Counted from the stretch's first letter, positions 1 through 9,455 are shown. The stretch is DNA of 64,000 bases from Clostridia bacterium (GCA_900755035.1 CAAEEZ010000017.1:310001-374000), one strand, 5' to 3'. Notes: generated from the letters alone by a model not told the origin. Numbers and translations: made by a program.

Positions 1-55
1 CGCCGTTTATATGGCTTTCGTCCTTTTCTGTTGCTGAAATATTTTTCTCGTCCAT
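1..55 (-). CDS. 5' end of an unidentified protein, cut by the window edge
   Basis: An ATG at 55-53 on the minus strand is preceded by a good ribosome site (AGAGGTGG, 3-4 bases before the start). It opens a frame that runs off the left edge, giving 18 residues beginning MDEKNISATEKDES. The visible part is hydrophilic and not diagnostic of any family. It lies 84 bases downstream of the ABC-F gene on the same strand, so it could be co-transcribed with it. No function can be assigned. Confidence 0.5.
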   Translation of the reverse strand, partial: MDEKNISATEKDESHING

Positions 56-139
56 ATTCCACCTCTTTATCATAATCGGCACTTTAAGTGCGTTTTTTGC
101 TATATAAAATATTATATTTTTGCAATTTGCCTATTTTTG

Positions 140-1681
140 CTATTCTATATCAATCACTTTTTCACATATTCTTTTTGCGTATTGTGGTTCGTGGCTTACC
201 AGGATTATTGCGCCTTCGTATTTTTCTAGCGCTTCAAACAATCTATCCTTTGCGTTTACGTCCAAATGGTTCGTCGGCTCGTCTAGTATTAGTATATTCG
301 TTTCCTTTTGCATTATTTTGCACAGCCTTATCCTTACCTGCTCGCCACCGCTTAGGTTAAGCATCGGCTTCGTTGCAAGGTCGCCCACGATACCCACCTT
401 TGCAAGTTCGTTTCGTATTTCGCTTTGGCTCATTCTTGGGAAGTTGTTGTTCATATACGTTACGGCGTTTTTATCCAGCCCACCCATATCCAAGTCTTGC
501 TCCAAGTAGCCTACTTTTGCGTTCACGTGGTAGGAGTAACTTCCGCCAAACGGTTTTAGCAAGTTCATTATCGTTTTTATAATAGTGGACTTACCTATTC
601 CGTTCGTTCCCCTTATCCATACTTTGTCCGTTGACGACATCGTCAGCGAAAAAGCAGGCAAAATAGGTTTGTCGTAGCCAACTACCAAATCTTTTATCAC
701 TAAAAACTCTTTGCTAAACGCAGGCGAATACGGAAAATTAAATCTAGCGTCGCTAACTTTTATAGGCTTTTTCATTACGTCTATTCTGTCTAGCATCTTC
801 TTTCTCGAATTTGCCATGCCAGCCGTTGCCGCTCTCGCCTTGTTTCTTGCGATATAGTCCTCCATCTTCTTTATTTCACGCTGTTGTCTTTCGTAGGACT
901 CCTCGTATTGCTTAGCGTTAGCGTCACGCTGTTTCATAAACTCGTCGTAATTGCCCGTGTACTTTTTCATTTGCTTGTTTTCGATATTTATTATTATTTT
1001 GCACACCCTATTCAAAAAATCGGTATCGTGCGAAATAAGAATAAACGTACCTTCGTAACTTTCTAGGTACTTAGCAAGCCAATCTATGTGTTCAAGGTCC
1101 AAAAAGTTGGTCGGCTCGTCTAGTAGCATAGCGTCTACGTCCTCTAAAATAAGTTTGGATAGTAGCACCTTCGCCCTTTGACCACCAGACAAATTTTTAA
1201 TAGGCGTATCGTAGCCTATCGCATTTAGCCCAAGCCCGTTACCCACCTTTTTCACCCTAGATTCAAGGTCGTAAAAGCCTTTATTAGTAAGGTCTTCTTG
1301 CATCGAACTACTTTTTAGTATCAGTTTATCCATCTCGTCGTAGTCGGTAGTAGTTTCAATTTGCTTGTACACTTCTTCTAGCCTATCGTTAAGTTTGTAC
1401 AACTCCTCAAAACTAGTTAGCAAATATTCCATCACCGTTTTAGTCCTATCGATATCGGCGTGTTGGTCTAGGTATCCGTAGCGAATATTTCTGTTCCACA
1501 AAACTTCACCTTCGTCTTGCATCACTTTTTGACACAAAATTTTCATAAAGGTGGATTTGCCTGCGCCATTAAGACCCACAACGCCTATATGTTCACCGTT
1601 GTTAATATTTAGCTCGGCATCTTCAAACAGTAATTTATCGTCGTATACGTGCGTTAAACCGCTAATAGAAAGTATGCTCAA
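140..1681 (-). CDS. ABC-F family ATPase (two fused ABC domains, no membrane segments)
   Basis: A 513-residue cytoplasmic protein with two ABC ATPase domains in tandem. Each has a Walker A (GLNGAGKST; GTNGIGKST), a signature (LSGGQRAK; LSGGEQVR) and a Walker B followed by the ABC-F hallmark (LLDEPTNFLDL; ILDEPTNHLDV). A charged linker of roughly 80 residues between the domains matches the family's P-site tRNA interaction motif. ABC-F proteins act on ribosomes as translation factors or antibiotic-protection proteins; which of these applies cannot be read from sequence. The longer frame starts at 1738, but TTG at 1681 is chosen because AAGGAG lies 8 bases before it and the homology begins there. 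The family is certain, the subgroup (YbiT/Uup-like or other) is not. Confidence 0.9.
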   Translation of the reverse strand: MSILSISGLTHVYDDKLLFEDAELNINNGEHIGVVGLNGAGKSTFMKILCQKVMQDEGEVLWNRNIRYGYLDQHADIDRTKTVMEYLLTSFEELYKLNDRLEEVYKQIETTTDYDEMDKLILKSSSMQEDLTNKGFYDLESRVKKVGNGLGLNAIGYDTPIKNLSGGQRAKVLLSKLILEDVDAMLLDEPTNFLDLEHIDWLAKYLESYEGTFILISHDTDFLNRVCKIIINIENKQMKKYTGNYDEFMKQRDANAKQYEESYERQQREIKKMEDYIARNKARAATAGMANSRKKMLDRIDVMKKPIKVSDARFNFPYSPAFSKEFLVIKDLVVGYDKPILPAFSLTMSSTDKVWIRGTNGIGKSTIIKTIMNLLKPFGGSYSYHVNAKVGYLEQDLDMGGLDKNAVTYMNNNFPRMSQSEIRNELAKVGIVGDLATKPMLNLSGGEQVRIRLCKIMQKETNILILDEPTNHLDVNAKDRLFEALEKYEGAIILVSHEPQYAKRICEKVIDIE

Positions 1682-2105
1682 TGTATTATCTCCTTCGTTT
1701 TCCTTGCATATTTTATAAAATAACAAAACAAAAGTCAAACGCTTTAAGCATTATAATATTATTATAACAAATAAAACTAAGTTTGAGGCTAAAATATCGT
1801 TATTAAATCACAGACTACTAGGTAAAATTTCTTCTTTTTTAACTTTTAACTTTCTACACAATTATGTTAACTAAAATTTACCCTAAAATTTACTTTGCCA
1901 CCATCTTCGTTCTACCACTTCTTTTACGTAGTAAAAATTGCTTTATATTAGCGTAAACCATATTTAATACACTTATTTTGATACTTAAAATATTATATTT
2001 TGCTATATTAAGTAAAAAAATAGATTTTCACCAAATGAAAAATTAAAAAAATTTTGAGATAAATTTTAAGTTAATAAAAAAAGCGAAGAATTTTGCCTAT
2101 CGTTG
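1682..2105. other. AT-rich intergenic region
   Basis: The region lies between the ABC-F gene (minus) and the alcohol dehydrogenase (plus), which diverge. It is very AT-rich with many short A and T runs. I see no open frame with a ribosome site, no tRNA and no convincing hairpin. It must contain the ABC-F promoter, but no consensus pair is clear. Confidence 0.5.
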
Positions 2106-2134
2106 TTGTAATAATATTTACGTTATGCTATAAT
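2106..2134 (+). promoter_or_regulatory. Promoter of the iron alcohol dehydrogenase gene
   Basis: The -35-like TTGTAA (2106-2111) and perfect -10 TATAAT (2129-2134) are separated by 17 bases, 44 bases before the start codon at 2178. Confidence 0.65.
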
Positions 2135-2177
2135 AAAATATATTTTTGTAATAACATATTTTTTGGAGGCTATATAT

Positions 2178-3383
2178 ATGTTAAACGTATTTCAAAAAGC
2201 ATGGTGCAGAACCTATCAAGGCGTATTCAAAATTTTAATCCCGATGCTTCCTTACAGAAAACCGGAACTTATCGAGGGCGTAGACAGTGTAAAAAAATTA
2301 CCTGCCAAAATTAAAGAACTTGGATACGACAGCGTACTAATCGTAACCGATAGCGTACTTATGTCGCTAGGACTTGTAGACGGCTTAATCGAAGGATTAA
2401 AGGCTGAAAACATAAAAGTAAGCCTATTTGACAAAACCGTTCCTAACCCAACTATCGACAATATCGAAGAAGCGCTTGGTATGTACAACGAAAACGGTTG
2501 CCAAGCAATTATCGCATTTGGTGGTGGTTCTCCTATGGACTGCGCAAAAGGCGTTGGCGCAAGAGTTGCAAGACCAAACAAGCAAATCCCTCAAATGAAA
2601 GGATTACTAAAAGTTTTGAAAAAAACTCCTACTTTGTTTGCAATACCTACCACTTCCGGTACGGGTAGCGAAACTACGCTTGCTGCTGTCGTTACTAATA
2701 GCGAAACTCACGAAAAGTATCCTATCAACGACTTCGTACTTATCCCACACTACGCAGTGCTTGACCCTACGCTAACTATGGGCTTACCAAAACATATCAC
2801 TTCTACGACGGGTATGGACGCTTTAACCCACGCAGTAGAAGCATATATCGGCAACAGCACCACGAAAGAGACCAGAGAAATGGCAAGAAAAGCAACTAAA
2901 CTTATCTTTGAAAACCTAACCAAAGCATACGACGATGGAAAGGACCTAGAAGCAAGAGATAATATGCAACACGCAAGTTTCTACGCTGGCGTAGCATTTA
3001 CCGTATCTTACGTTGGTTACGTTCACGCAATCGCACACACGCTAGGTGGTTTCTATCACGTGCCACACGGACTTGCTAACTCTATCATCTTGCCTTACGT
3101 TTTGGATTACTACGGCGAATCTGCTTATAAAAAACTTGCTGAACTTGCCGACGTAGTAGGTATCAACGGTGGTAGCGAAGAGGAAAAGGCAAAGAAATTT
3201 ATCCAAGCAATTAGAGATATGAACAAATATATGAACATTCCTGAAAAAGTAAGCGGAATTAAGGAAGAAGATATTCCAACAATGGTTGAAAGAGCGCTTA
3301 GCGAAGCAAATCCTTTGTACCCTGTACCAAGACTAATGGGCAAAGAGGAAATGACCGAGATGTTCAAAATTATTGCTGAATAA
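2178..3383 (+). CDS. Iron-containing (group III) alcohol dehydrogenase
   Basis: A 401-residue cytoplasmic NAD(P)-dependent alcohol dehydrogenase that would interconvert an aldehyde or ketone and its alcohol, typically for redox balance in fermentation. The N-terminal Rossmann-like part carries the family loop GGGSPMD. The helical C-terminal part has PTTSGTGSE, the signature GMDALTHAVEAY and the distal metal-binding histidines in HAIAHTLGG and HVPHGLAN. The start at 2178 is chosen over 2163 because GGAGG (2165-2169) lies 8 bases before it. It has its own promoter and terminator, so it is a single-gene unit. Length is usual for the family (about 380-400). Substrate (ethanol, butanol, propanediol, lactaldehyde) cannot be told from sequence. 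Confidence 0.92.
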   Translation: MLNVFQKAWCRTYQGVFKILIPMLPYRKPELIEGVDSVKKLPAKIKELGYDSVLIVTDSVLMSLGLVDGLIEGLKAENIKVSLFDKTVPNPTIDNIEEALGMYNENGCQAIIAFGGGSPMDCAKGVGARVARPNKQIPQMKGLLKVLKKTPTLFAIPTTSGTGSETTLAAVVTNSETHEKYPINDFVLIPHYAVLDPTLTMGLPKHITSTTGMDALTHAVEAYIGNSTTKETREMARKATKLIFENLTKAYDDGKDLEARDNMQHASFYAGVAFTVSYVGYVHAIAHTLGGFYHVPHGLANSIILPYVLDYYGESAYKKLAELADVVGINGGSEEEKAKKFIQAIRDMNKYMNIPEKVSGIKEEDIPTMVERALSEANPLYPVPRLMGKEEMTEMFKIIAE

Positions 3384-3403
3384 TCATTAAATTTATCAAT
3401 ACG

Positions 3404-3435
3404 AAAGCAAACGGATTCGTTCGTTTGCTTTTTTT
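3404..3435 (+). terminator. Terminator of the alcohol dehydrogenase gene
   Basis: A 10-bp stem, AAAGCAAACG / CGTTTGCTTT, is followed by a run of T, 20 bases after the stop codon. Confidence 0.85.
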
Positions 3436-3649
3436 ACGCAAAAATGCCTCCACGGTATATTTTAATGAAAATATTGATATTGCACCAAATATTCTTAGAA
3501 CGCAACTGCGTTTAATACTCATAAAACAATTTACTTTAATACTTCGCTACGATATAAAATAGATTTGCTCCCGTTAATAACAAAATAACTAAAACGTAAA
3601 TTTATTGCTATCGCTTTATAAATTGGCGTTAAAATGATATTATATAGAT

Positions 3650-4504
3650 ATGAGAATACTTACTTTTACTGCAAAGATTACAGCAAGCGTTGAAGAGAAC
3701 TTGCGATTAGAAGGCTTTTCGTCAGTAATAATAACGGGGCTACGAAAAGAATTGGGGCTGATAAAGCGTGAAAACGGCGAAAATATTAGAACGATAGACA
3801 AATTAGTGGTAGGCGAAAAATACGTAATTACGCTAATTGACGAGATTAAAAGAGATATTCCACCATACGACTTTCCTATTGATATCGTATACGAAGACGA
3901 CGACGTTGTCGTGATAAACAAACCATATTCGCTTGCAGTACTATCTACGAATTTGCACTACGCAAAAAGTTTGGAAAACGTGCTAAAGACTAAGTGGGGA
4001 AACTTCGTTTATAGACCCGTTACACGCCTTGACAAAGATACGTCGGGGCTAATGATTGTAGCAAAAAACTCTTTATCACACAGCCTACTTGCTACCCAAA
4101 ACGTAACAAAAAAATACGTGGCGCTAGTTGAAGGAAAAATGGACGGTGAAGGCACTATAAACGCACCAATTTACAAACCCGAATCAGGCAGTATGAAACG
4201 AATCGTGGACGAAAGAGGCAAACAGGCAATCACATTATACAAAAGTTTGAAAGTTTACGACGAATATTCGCTAGTTGAATTTACGCTAAAAACGGGACGT
4301 ACACACCAAATCCGTGTACATTCTGCCTATATAGGACACCCTCTTTGTTGCGATTTTCTTTACAACCCTAATCCAAAAGAGATAATCACGCCAAACGGTA
4401 AAACTTTAACTAGACAAGCGTTGCACAGCAAATATCTTAAATTTACACACCCTATCACGAAATTAGTTATGGAGTTTTCAGTAAAGGCTGATTTTGAAAA
4501 ATAG
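3650..4504 (+). CDS. RluA-family pseudouridine synthase
   Basis: A 284-residue enzyme that isomerises uridine to pseudouridine in rRNA or tRNA. The catalytic motif RLDKDTSG holds the nucleophilic Asp. The RluA-type strand motifs INKPYSLAVL, KKYVALVEG and TGRTHQIRVH follow in order. An N-terminal part of about 80 residues resembles a degenerate S4-like RNA-binding region. No Shine-Dalgarno sequence precedes the ATG at 3650, and a TATTAT box sits only 7 bases upstream, so the mRNA may be leaderless. It is convergent with the citrate synthase gene. The RNA target cannot be assigned. Confidence 0.88.
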   Translation: MRILTFTAKITASVEENLRLEGFSSVIITGLRKELGLIKRENGENIRTIDKLVVGEKYVITLIDEIKRDIPPYDFPIDIVYEDDDVVVINKPYSLAVLSTNLHYAKSLENVLKTKWGNFVYRPVTRLDKDTSGLMIVAKNSLSHSLLATQNVTKKYVALVEGKMDGEGTINAPIYKPESGSMKRIVDERGKQAITLYKSLKVYDEYSLVEFTLKTGRTHQIRVHSAYIGHPLCCDFLYNPNPKEIITPNGKTLTRQALHSKYLKFTHPITKLVMEFSVKADFEK

Positions 4505-4568
4505 AATACTTAATGTGCAAAAATGAGCATATAAACTAGCGATTTAATACAAAAAATAATTTGTGAAT

Positions 4569-4601
4569 TAAAAAAGCTCCCTACAAAATAGGGAGTTTTA
4601 T
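4569..4601. terminator. Bidirectional terminator between rluA-type gene and citrate synthase
   Basis: The stem CTCCCTA (4577-4583) / TAGGGAG (4589-4595) has A-runs on the left and T-runs on the right. It therefore serves both convergent genes; the minus-strand T tract is the longer one. Confidence 0.85.
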
Positions 4602-4610
4602 TACGCTTTA

Positions 4611-5993
4611 TTACATTTCTTTTCCTTTTATATCTTCCAAAAGATTACGAACGGGTTGTACGCTTTCGTACGCCGGACGAATAATCTTACTGCTGTTTGT
4701 TAGTTCTTCTATTCTATGAGCACTCCAACCTGCAATACGGGCAATAGCGAACATAGGCGTGAACAACTCTTCCGGTAAATCCAACATTTGATAAACGAAG
4801 CCACTATAAAAATCGATATTAACGCAAACGCCTTTATTGATTTTTTTCTTCTTTTGTATCAGTTTTTTGCCTATTTCCTCTACCGATTTATAGAATTCGT
4901 ATTCTTTATCCAGCCCTTTTTCGTGCGACAACTTTTCTACGTAGCCCTTGAATATCTCTGCCCTTGGGTCTGACAACGAATAAACTGCGTGTCCCATACC
5001 GTAGATAAGTCCGCTTTTATCAAACGCTTCGCCGTCTAATATTTTTTCAAGGTAAGCCTCTAATTCTTGCTTATTCGAAGTATCCTTTACGTTTTGTTTA
5101 ATGTCCCTAAACATTTGGCAAACCTTAATGTTTGCGCCACCGTGTTTTGGACCTTTCAACGAGCCGAGAGCCGCAGCGATTGCAGAATAGGTATCCGTAC
5201 CTGACGAACTAACTACCCTAGTGGTAAACGTGCTGTTGTTACCGCCACCGTGTTCAGCGTGAAGAATAAGCGCAACGTCCAAAGTTTTTGCTTCAAGGTC
5301 GGTAAATTTGCCGTTAAAACGAAGCATATACAAGAAGTTTTCAGCAATAGACAAGTCCATTCTAGGCTCACGAATAAAGAACCTGTGTCCGCCTAGCAAA
5401 TAGTAACTGTATGCGTGATAGCCGTATACTGCTATTTGTGGGAAACGTGCAATTAACTTTAAGCATTGCTTAATTACGTTCGTTGTATCGGTAGAATTTG
5501 GATTGTCGTCAAAACTGTAAAGCATAAGTACGCTACGAGATAGATAGTTCATAACGTCTGCGCTTGGCGACTTCATTATAAAGTCCACGACGAAACTGCT
5601 TGGTAAATACCTATATTTAGACAAAATATCGTTAAATACTTCGTACGCATCTTTATCGGGAAGGTTGCCAAATAGCAACAAATATATCACCTTTTCAAAG
5701 CCAAACTCGTTTCTGGATTGAAAATAATTGATAAGGTCGTGTATTTCGTAGCCCCTATAATATAGTTTACCATCGATATACACCGTCTTTCCGTCCACTA
5801 TTTTCTTAGCGTCAACTTCGGATATTCTAGTTAAGCCTGTTAAAACTCCCTTTCCCGAGTCATCACGCAATCCCCTAAATACGTTATATTCCCTATATAA
5901 CGCTGGAGCGATAGTATTATTCATTACCTTTTCAGTTGCGTAATCTTCTATCTCCTTGGATATGATTACGTTCTCTTCGTCGTATCTATTCAT
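4611..5993 (-). CDS. gltA: Citrate synthase
   Basis: A 460-residue citrate synthase condensing oxaloacetate and acetyl-CoA. The catalytic triad is visible: H248 in HAEHGGGNNST, H284 in GPKHGGAN and D342 in GHAVYSLSDPRAE. An N-terminal extension of about 40 residues makes it longer than common type II enzymes (about 370-430). AGGAG lies 5 bases before the ATG. There is no aconitase or isocitrate dehydrogenase next to it. In an anaerobe with gdhA (present at 51.4 kb) its likely job is supplying 2-oxoglutarate for glutamate, but that is inference. Confidence 0.93.
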   Translation of the reverse strand: MNRYDEENVIISKEIEDYATEKVMNNTIAPALYREYNVFRGLRDDSGKGVLTGLTRISEVDAKKIVDGKTVYIDGKLYYRGYEIHDLINYFQSRNEFGFEKVIYLLLFGNLPDKDAYEVFNDILSKYRYLPSSFVVDFIMKSPSADVMNYLSRSVLMLYSFDDNPNSTDTTNVIKQCLKLIARFPQIAVYGYHAYSYYLLGGHRFFIREPRMDLSIAENFLYMLRFNGKFTDLEAKTLDVALILHAEHGGGNNSTFTTRVVSSSGTDTYSAIAAALGSLKGPKHGGANIKVCQMFRDIKQNVKDTSNKQELEAYLEKILDGEAFDKSGLIYGMGHAVYSLSDPRAEIFKGYVEKLSHEKGLDKEYEFYKSVEEIGKKLIQKKKKINKGVCVNIDFYSGFVYQMLDLPEELFTPMFAIARIAGWSAHRIEELTNSSKIIRPAYESVQPVRNLLEDIKGKEM

Positions 5994-6121
5994 TTATTCT
6001 CCTAATATCTATAAATTTTAATATGCTTTCGTACATTTGTCAAATAAATTAAAATCAATTAAGCGAATAGGTCCGTCTACAATCATTTCAATATATTTTC
6101 GGAGTACGTTTCAAATAAATA

Positions 6122-6150
6122 TTGACTTTATATTGGCAAAATTGTATAAT
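6122..6150 (+). promoter_or_regulatory. Promoter of the AbrB-ABC exporter operon
   Basis: TTGACT (6122-6127), a 17-base spacer and TATAAT (6145-6150), about 40 bases before the first gene of the operon. Confidence 0.8.
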
Positions 6151-6189
6151 AAGTATGAAAAGTAATACTTTTACTGCAAGGAGAATAAT

Positions 6190-6390
6190 ATGGAAGACAA
6201 GTTTATGGCAAGCGTTAAAATAGGTTCGAAAGGACAAATCGTAATACCAAAGGAAGCAAGAGATATGTTTGGATTTAAGCCCGGCGACACGGTGCTTTTA
6301 CTTGCCGACGCAAACCAAGGAATAGCAATACAACCATTTGAATACGTAGAAAAATTTATTTCAGAAATGAGCAAATTAAAGAGAGGTTAA
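6190..6390 (+). CDS. AbrB/SpoVT-type transcriptional regulator
   Basis: A 66-residue protein whose core (about residues 7-50) is a swapped-hairpin AbrB domain, with the typical VKIGSKGQIVIPKEARDMFG and KPGDTVLLLAD segments. AAGGAG lies 6 bases before the ATG. It is the first gene of a three-gene operon with an ABC-2 exporter: one base separates its stop from the next start. It most likely binds DNA as a dimer and controls this operon, a role that GntR-type proteins fill in many comparable clostridial loci. The ligand or signal is unknown. Confidence 0.85.
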   Translation: MEDKFMASVKIGSKGQIVIPKEARDMFGFKPGDTVLLLADANQGIAIQPFEYVEKFISEMSKLKRG

Positions 6391-6391
6391 C

Positions 6392-7204
6392 ATGCTAAAA
6401 GTAAAAAATTTATCAAAAAAATACACGAATTTTTGTCTTGACAACATTAGTTTTGACATAGCAAAAGGCGACGTCGTAGGTTTAATTGGCAGAAACGGCG
6501 CTGGTAAAAGTACTTTGATTAAATCTATTTTGGCTATCAACGACTTTGACGGCGAAATTTTTATTGACGGCAATCCTTCTACTTCACCTTTTGCCAAACA
6601 ACTTTTAGGCTACTCGGCAGGCGAATTTACCTATTATAAACTTCAAAAGTTAAAAAATATAACTAATATCGTAAAAAAATTCTATCCGACGTGGGACGAA
6701 AACGTATATAAAAATTATTTGCAAAAATTCAACCTAGACGAAAATAAAAAAGTAAAAGAATTATCTAGTGGTATGAAAGTAAAATACTCTATCTTATTAC
6801 AACTTGCACACAATCCAAAACTGTTAATTTTGGACGAACCGACAAGTGGACTTGATCCCGTATCAAGAGAAGAAATACTCGATATAATTTTGCAAATTAG
6901 TAAACGTGGCGTAACCGTGCTTTTTTCTACGCATATTACTAGCGATGTAGAAAAGGTGGCAGATAAAATCATTTTTATAAAAAACGGCAAAATAGTGTTT
7001 TATGAAAGTCAAGACGAATTAAATTACTACTTAATTACCCTAAATTCTATCCAAGAAGCCGATATGGTAGGCACTAGAATATTTGGGTTAAAAGAAACTA
7101 AAAACGGCTATGAAGGACTAATTAGAGAAAATATTGAAGGTTTTAATTTACGTAAGGCAACGCTTGACGAAATAATGGTACACTTGGAGGTGGGAAATGA
7201 ATAA
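6392..7204 (+). CDS. ABC transporter ATP-binding protein (ABC-2 type)
   Basis: A 270-residue ATPase with Walker A GRNGAGKS, a shortened signature ELSSGMKVK (SSGM in place of SGGQ, common in YtrB/BcrA-like ATPases), Walker B LLILDEPTSGLDP and switch His in STHITSD. The last 60 residues are a regulatory tail. It would power export or membrane remodelling by the permease encoded next, whose start overlaps it by 8 bases. Systems of this type often deal with antimicrobial peptides or cell-envelope stress, but no substrate can be read from the sequence. Confidence 0.9.
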   Translation: MLKVKNLSKKYTNFCLDNISFDIAKGDVVGLIGRNGAGKSTLIKSILAINDFDGEIFIDGNPSTSPFAKQLLGYSAGEFTYYKLQKLKNITNIVKKFYPTWDENVYKNYLQKFNLDENKKVKELSSGMKVKYSILLQLAHNPKLLILDEPTSGLDPVSREEILDIILQISKRGVTVLFSTHITSDVEKVADKIIFIKNGKIVFYESQDELNYYLITLNSIQEADMVGTRIFGLKETKNGYEGLIRENIEGFNLRKATLDEIMVHLEVGNE

Positions 7205-7856
7205 TCTAACTAATTTATTAAAAAAGGAATTTACCCTTGCAATGCACCCTACTGCAATAATTTTCCCACTATTATCGCTACTCGTTTTCGTACCAAATTA
7301 CCCGTACGAAGTTACTTTCTTTTTTACTACCCTATCCATATTTTTTATATCGTTGCAAGGCAGAGAAAACGACGATTTATTCTTTTCAGCAACACTTCCC
7401 GTAAGCAAAGGCGAAATAGTAAGTGCAAGAATATTTACTATCGTTACGTTAGAACTTTTGCAAATGCTGTTACTGACGATATTTAGCATAATAAAGACGT
7501 TTACTATGCCAAGCGCTGTAAACCTAGCTGGTCTTGAAGCAAACGTTGCTTTAATAGCATTCGGTTTTATGATATACGGCACGTTTAATCTAACGTTTAT
7601 TACTAGATATTTTAAGTATCCTACGAAAGTCGGCTCTACTTTTATAATATCTACTATTTTCACCTTCGTAATTATCTCTTTAAGCATTACGTTATGTTTT
7701 GCCTTCCCCGATTACGCAATAAACGTAGACGTAAACGACCTTACGAATACGACGGCAAAATGGATACTAGTTGCCTTAGGGCTAATTGTCTACCTAGTTT
7801 TTACAATCCTATCGTCCAAAATTGCCGTAAAACGCTTTGAAAAAGTGGATTTGTAA
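7197..7856 (+). CDS. ABC-2 type transporter permease
   Basis: A 219-residue membrane protein with about six hydrophobic segments. It has the short cytoplasmic opening (LLKKEFTLAMHP) and the loop NDDLFFSATLPVSKGEIVSAR typical of ABC-2 permeases in YtrC- and bacitracin-type exporters. It overlaps the ATPase gene by 8 bases, implying translational coupling and a fixed stoichiometry. It is the last gene of the operon and is followed by a bidirectional terminator. Substrate unknown. Confidence 0.82.
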   Translation: MNNLTNLLKKEFTLAMHPTAIIFPLLSLLVFVPNYPYEVTFFFTTLSIFFISLQGRENDDLFFSATLPVSKGEIVSARIFTIVTLELLQMLLLTIFSIIKTFTMPSAVNLAGLEANVALIAFGFMIYGTFNLTFITRYFKYPTKVGSTFIISTIFTFVIISLSITLCFAFPDYAINVDVNDLTNTTAKWILVALGLIVYLVFTILSSKIAVKRFEKVDL

Positions 7857-7884
7857 AACAAAATTTTTAATGTTTTAATATAAA

Positions 7885-7912
7885 ACAAAAGCGTAGAAAC
7901 CTACGCTTTTTA
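7885..7912. terminator. Bidirectional terminator between ABC permease and MATE genes
   Basis: A perfect 10-bp stem AAAAGCGTAG (7887-7896) / CTACGCTTTT (7901-7910) with a 4-base loop, symmetric for the two convergent genes. Confidence 0.88.
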
Positions 7913-7945
7913 AATACTATTTTATTTTGCTTTTAATTATACGTT

Positions 7946-9415
7946 TTACTCGTTTGCTTGCTCGCTACAAACTACTTCAACTACGGGCTCTTTTTCGTCT
8001 TTTATTATATCCTGATTAGCCTCGTCGGTATTATTGCTATTTTCTTCTATCATATTTACCTTATCTACGTTCTTCTTATTCTTTTTAACGTGCGCAAAGT
8101 GCAAAATGATAAAGTATACGATGCACATAATAAGAGCAACCAACGCCGATATAGGAATAGGAATACCCATCATATACATATTGGCGTCTGGTCTTTGGCT
8201 GAAATAATAGGATAACGGTATCCTAAACAAGAAGGTAGATACTAGCCCTTGAATCATAACGAAAATGGATTTACCTTTTCCATTGAAGTAGCCAAGCATA
8301 CAGAACATAATGGATATGATTAAATATTCGAAACTACTAGTTTTTAGGTAATCAACCGTTTTGGCTATTACTTCGGTTTCTTGCGAGAATATCCTAACCA
8401 AAACGTCCCCACCGAAATACGTGAAGAAAAAGGTAGCAAGCCCGAAAACGAATGAAATACATATACCTTCCACAAGCGCAATATTAGTCCTTTTATGAAA
8501 TCCTGCGCCGTCGTTTTGACTAACCACAGTAGCCAGCGTAGACAAAAACGCCATTGGCACGATAGACAATATTACGAACAACTTTTCGGCTATTCCTACC
8601 CCTGCCGCCTCGGCTACACCCATAGCGTTGATAAACGAGTGTATTATCAAAAAAGACATATTCGTTAGCCCGTCTTGAAGGGCAATAGGCGTACCTATTT
8701 TCACTATGCTTTTGGCAATATTTTTGTCGAATTTGAAATTTTGCTTAGTTATGCCTAGCATTGCTCTCTTCTTTCTCATAACTACTAGCGAACAAATTAC
8801 GCTAATAATTTGAGCGATAACGGTAGCAAGCGCAGCACCGACTGCATCCATTTTTAGCCCTGCAACAAACACTAAGTCTAGCACTATATTTACAATGCAA
8901 GCAATAGCAATAAATACGAGTGGCAAGTTGGAATTGCCCATACCTCTAAATATACCGCTAATTACGTTGTAGGCAATAATAAATACCGAGCCGGCCGAAC
9001 AGATAAGTACGTAGTTTACGCATTGCTCAGTTGCTACGCTAGGTACGTTAAGCCACTTTACGAACAGCGTGGACATACCCATCATTACGGCGGTAATCAC
9101 AACGGCAAACACACCGAACATAACCACTACGTCGAATATTACGTTGCCAATTCTTACGTTTTCCTTAGAGCCTATTAGCCTACCGATAATTACCGTGATA
9201 CCCATAGTAAAGCCCGTAATAATACCCGTTAAAGTTTGCATTACGTGGCTACCCGTTGCAACGGCGGCTTGGCTAGCAGGACTACCGAACTGACCTACTA
9301 CGATTAGATCCACAGCGCCGTACAACGCTTGCAAAATAATTGCCATAATAAGTGGCAACGAGAACTTAATCATAGATGGAAATAATTTTCCTTTTGTAAA
9401 ATCAATATTGTTCAT
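7946..9415 (-). CDS. MATE family efflux transporter
   Basis: A 489-residue membrane protein with twelve predicted helices in two homologous halves, opening with the family start FTKGKLFPSMIKFSLPLIMA and the QALYGAVDLIVVGQFG segment. MATE proteins export cationic drugs or metabolites using a sodium or proton gradient. The last 45 residues or so form an acidic, Asn/Glu-rich hydrophilic tail that ordinary MATE proteins lack. GGAG precedes the ATG by 5 bases. A hairpin with a T tract sits directly upstream of the ribosome site, suggesting attenuation control. Substrate unknown. Confidence 0.92.
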   Translation of the reverse strand: MNNIDFTKGKLFPSMIKFSLPLIMAIILQALYGAVDLIVVGQFGSPASQAAVATGSHVMQTLTGIITGFTMGITVIIGRLIGSKENVRIGNVIFDVVVMFGVFAVVITAVMMGMSTLFVKWLNVPSVATEQCVNYVLICSAGSVFIIAYNVISGIFRGMGNSNLPLVFIAIACIVNIVLDLVFVAGLKMDAVGAALATVIAQIISVICSLVVMRKKRAMLGITKQNFKFDKNIAKSIVKIGTPIALQDGLTNMSFLIIHSFINAMGVAEAAGVGIAEKLFVILSIVPMAFLSTLATVVSQNDGAGFHKRTNIALVEGICISFVFGLATFFFTYFGGDVLVRIFSQETEVIAKTVDYLKTSSFEYLIISIMFCMLGYFNGKGKSIFVMIQGLVSTFLFRIPLSYYFSQRPDANMYMMGIPIPISALVALIMCIVYFIILHFAHVKKNKKNVDKVNMIEENSNNTDEANQDIIKDEKEPVVEVVCSEQANE

Positions 9416-9426
9416 ATAACTCCATT

Positions 9427-9455
9427 AAAAAGCCAGATTACCCAAAAGCAATCTG
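9427..9455 (-). promoter_or_regulatory. Terminator-like hairpin (possible attenuator) in the MATE leader
   Basis: On the minus strand CAGATTGC and GTAATCTG form an 8-bp stem (one G-T pair) with a 6-base loop, followed by GGCTTTTT. It lies 4 bases before the MATE ribosome site, and no upstream minus-strand gene needs a terminator here because the next gene up is on the plus strand. Two direct repeats, ACTACTTT (9456-9463 and 9475-9482), lie just beyond it. Confidence 0.5.

Noticed and set aside
79..91. Hairpin GCACT/AGTGC followed by T on the plus strand
   Set aside because: Only 5 bp, and no plus-strand gene ends there; the nearby genes are on the minus strand and no T tract follows on that strand.
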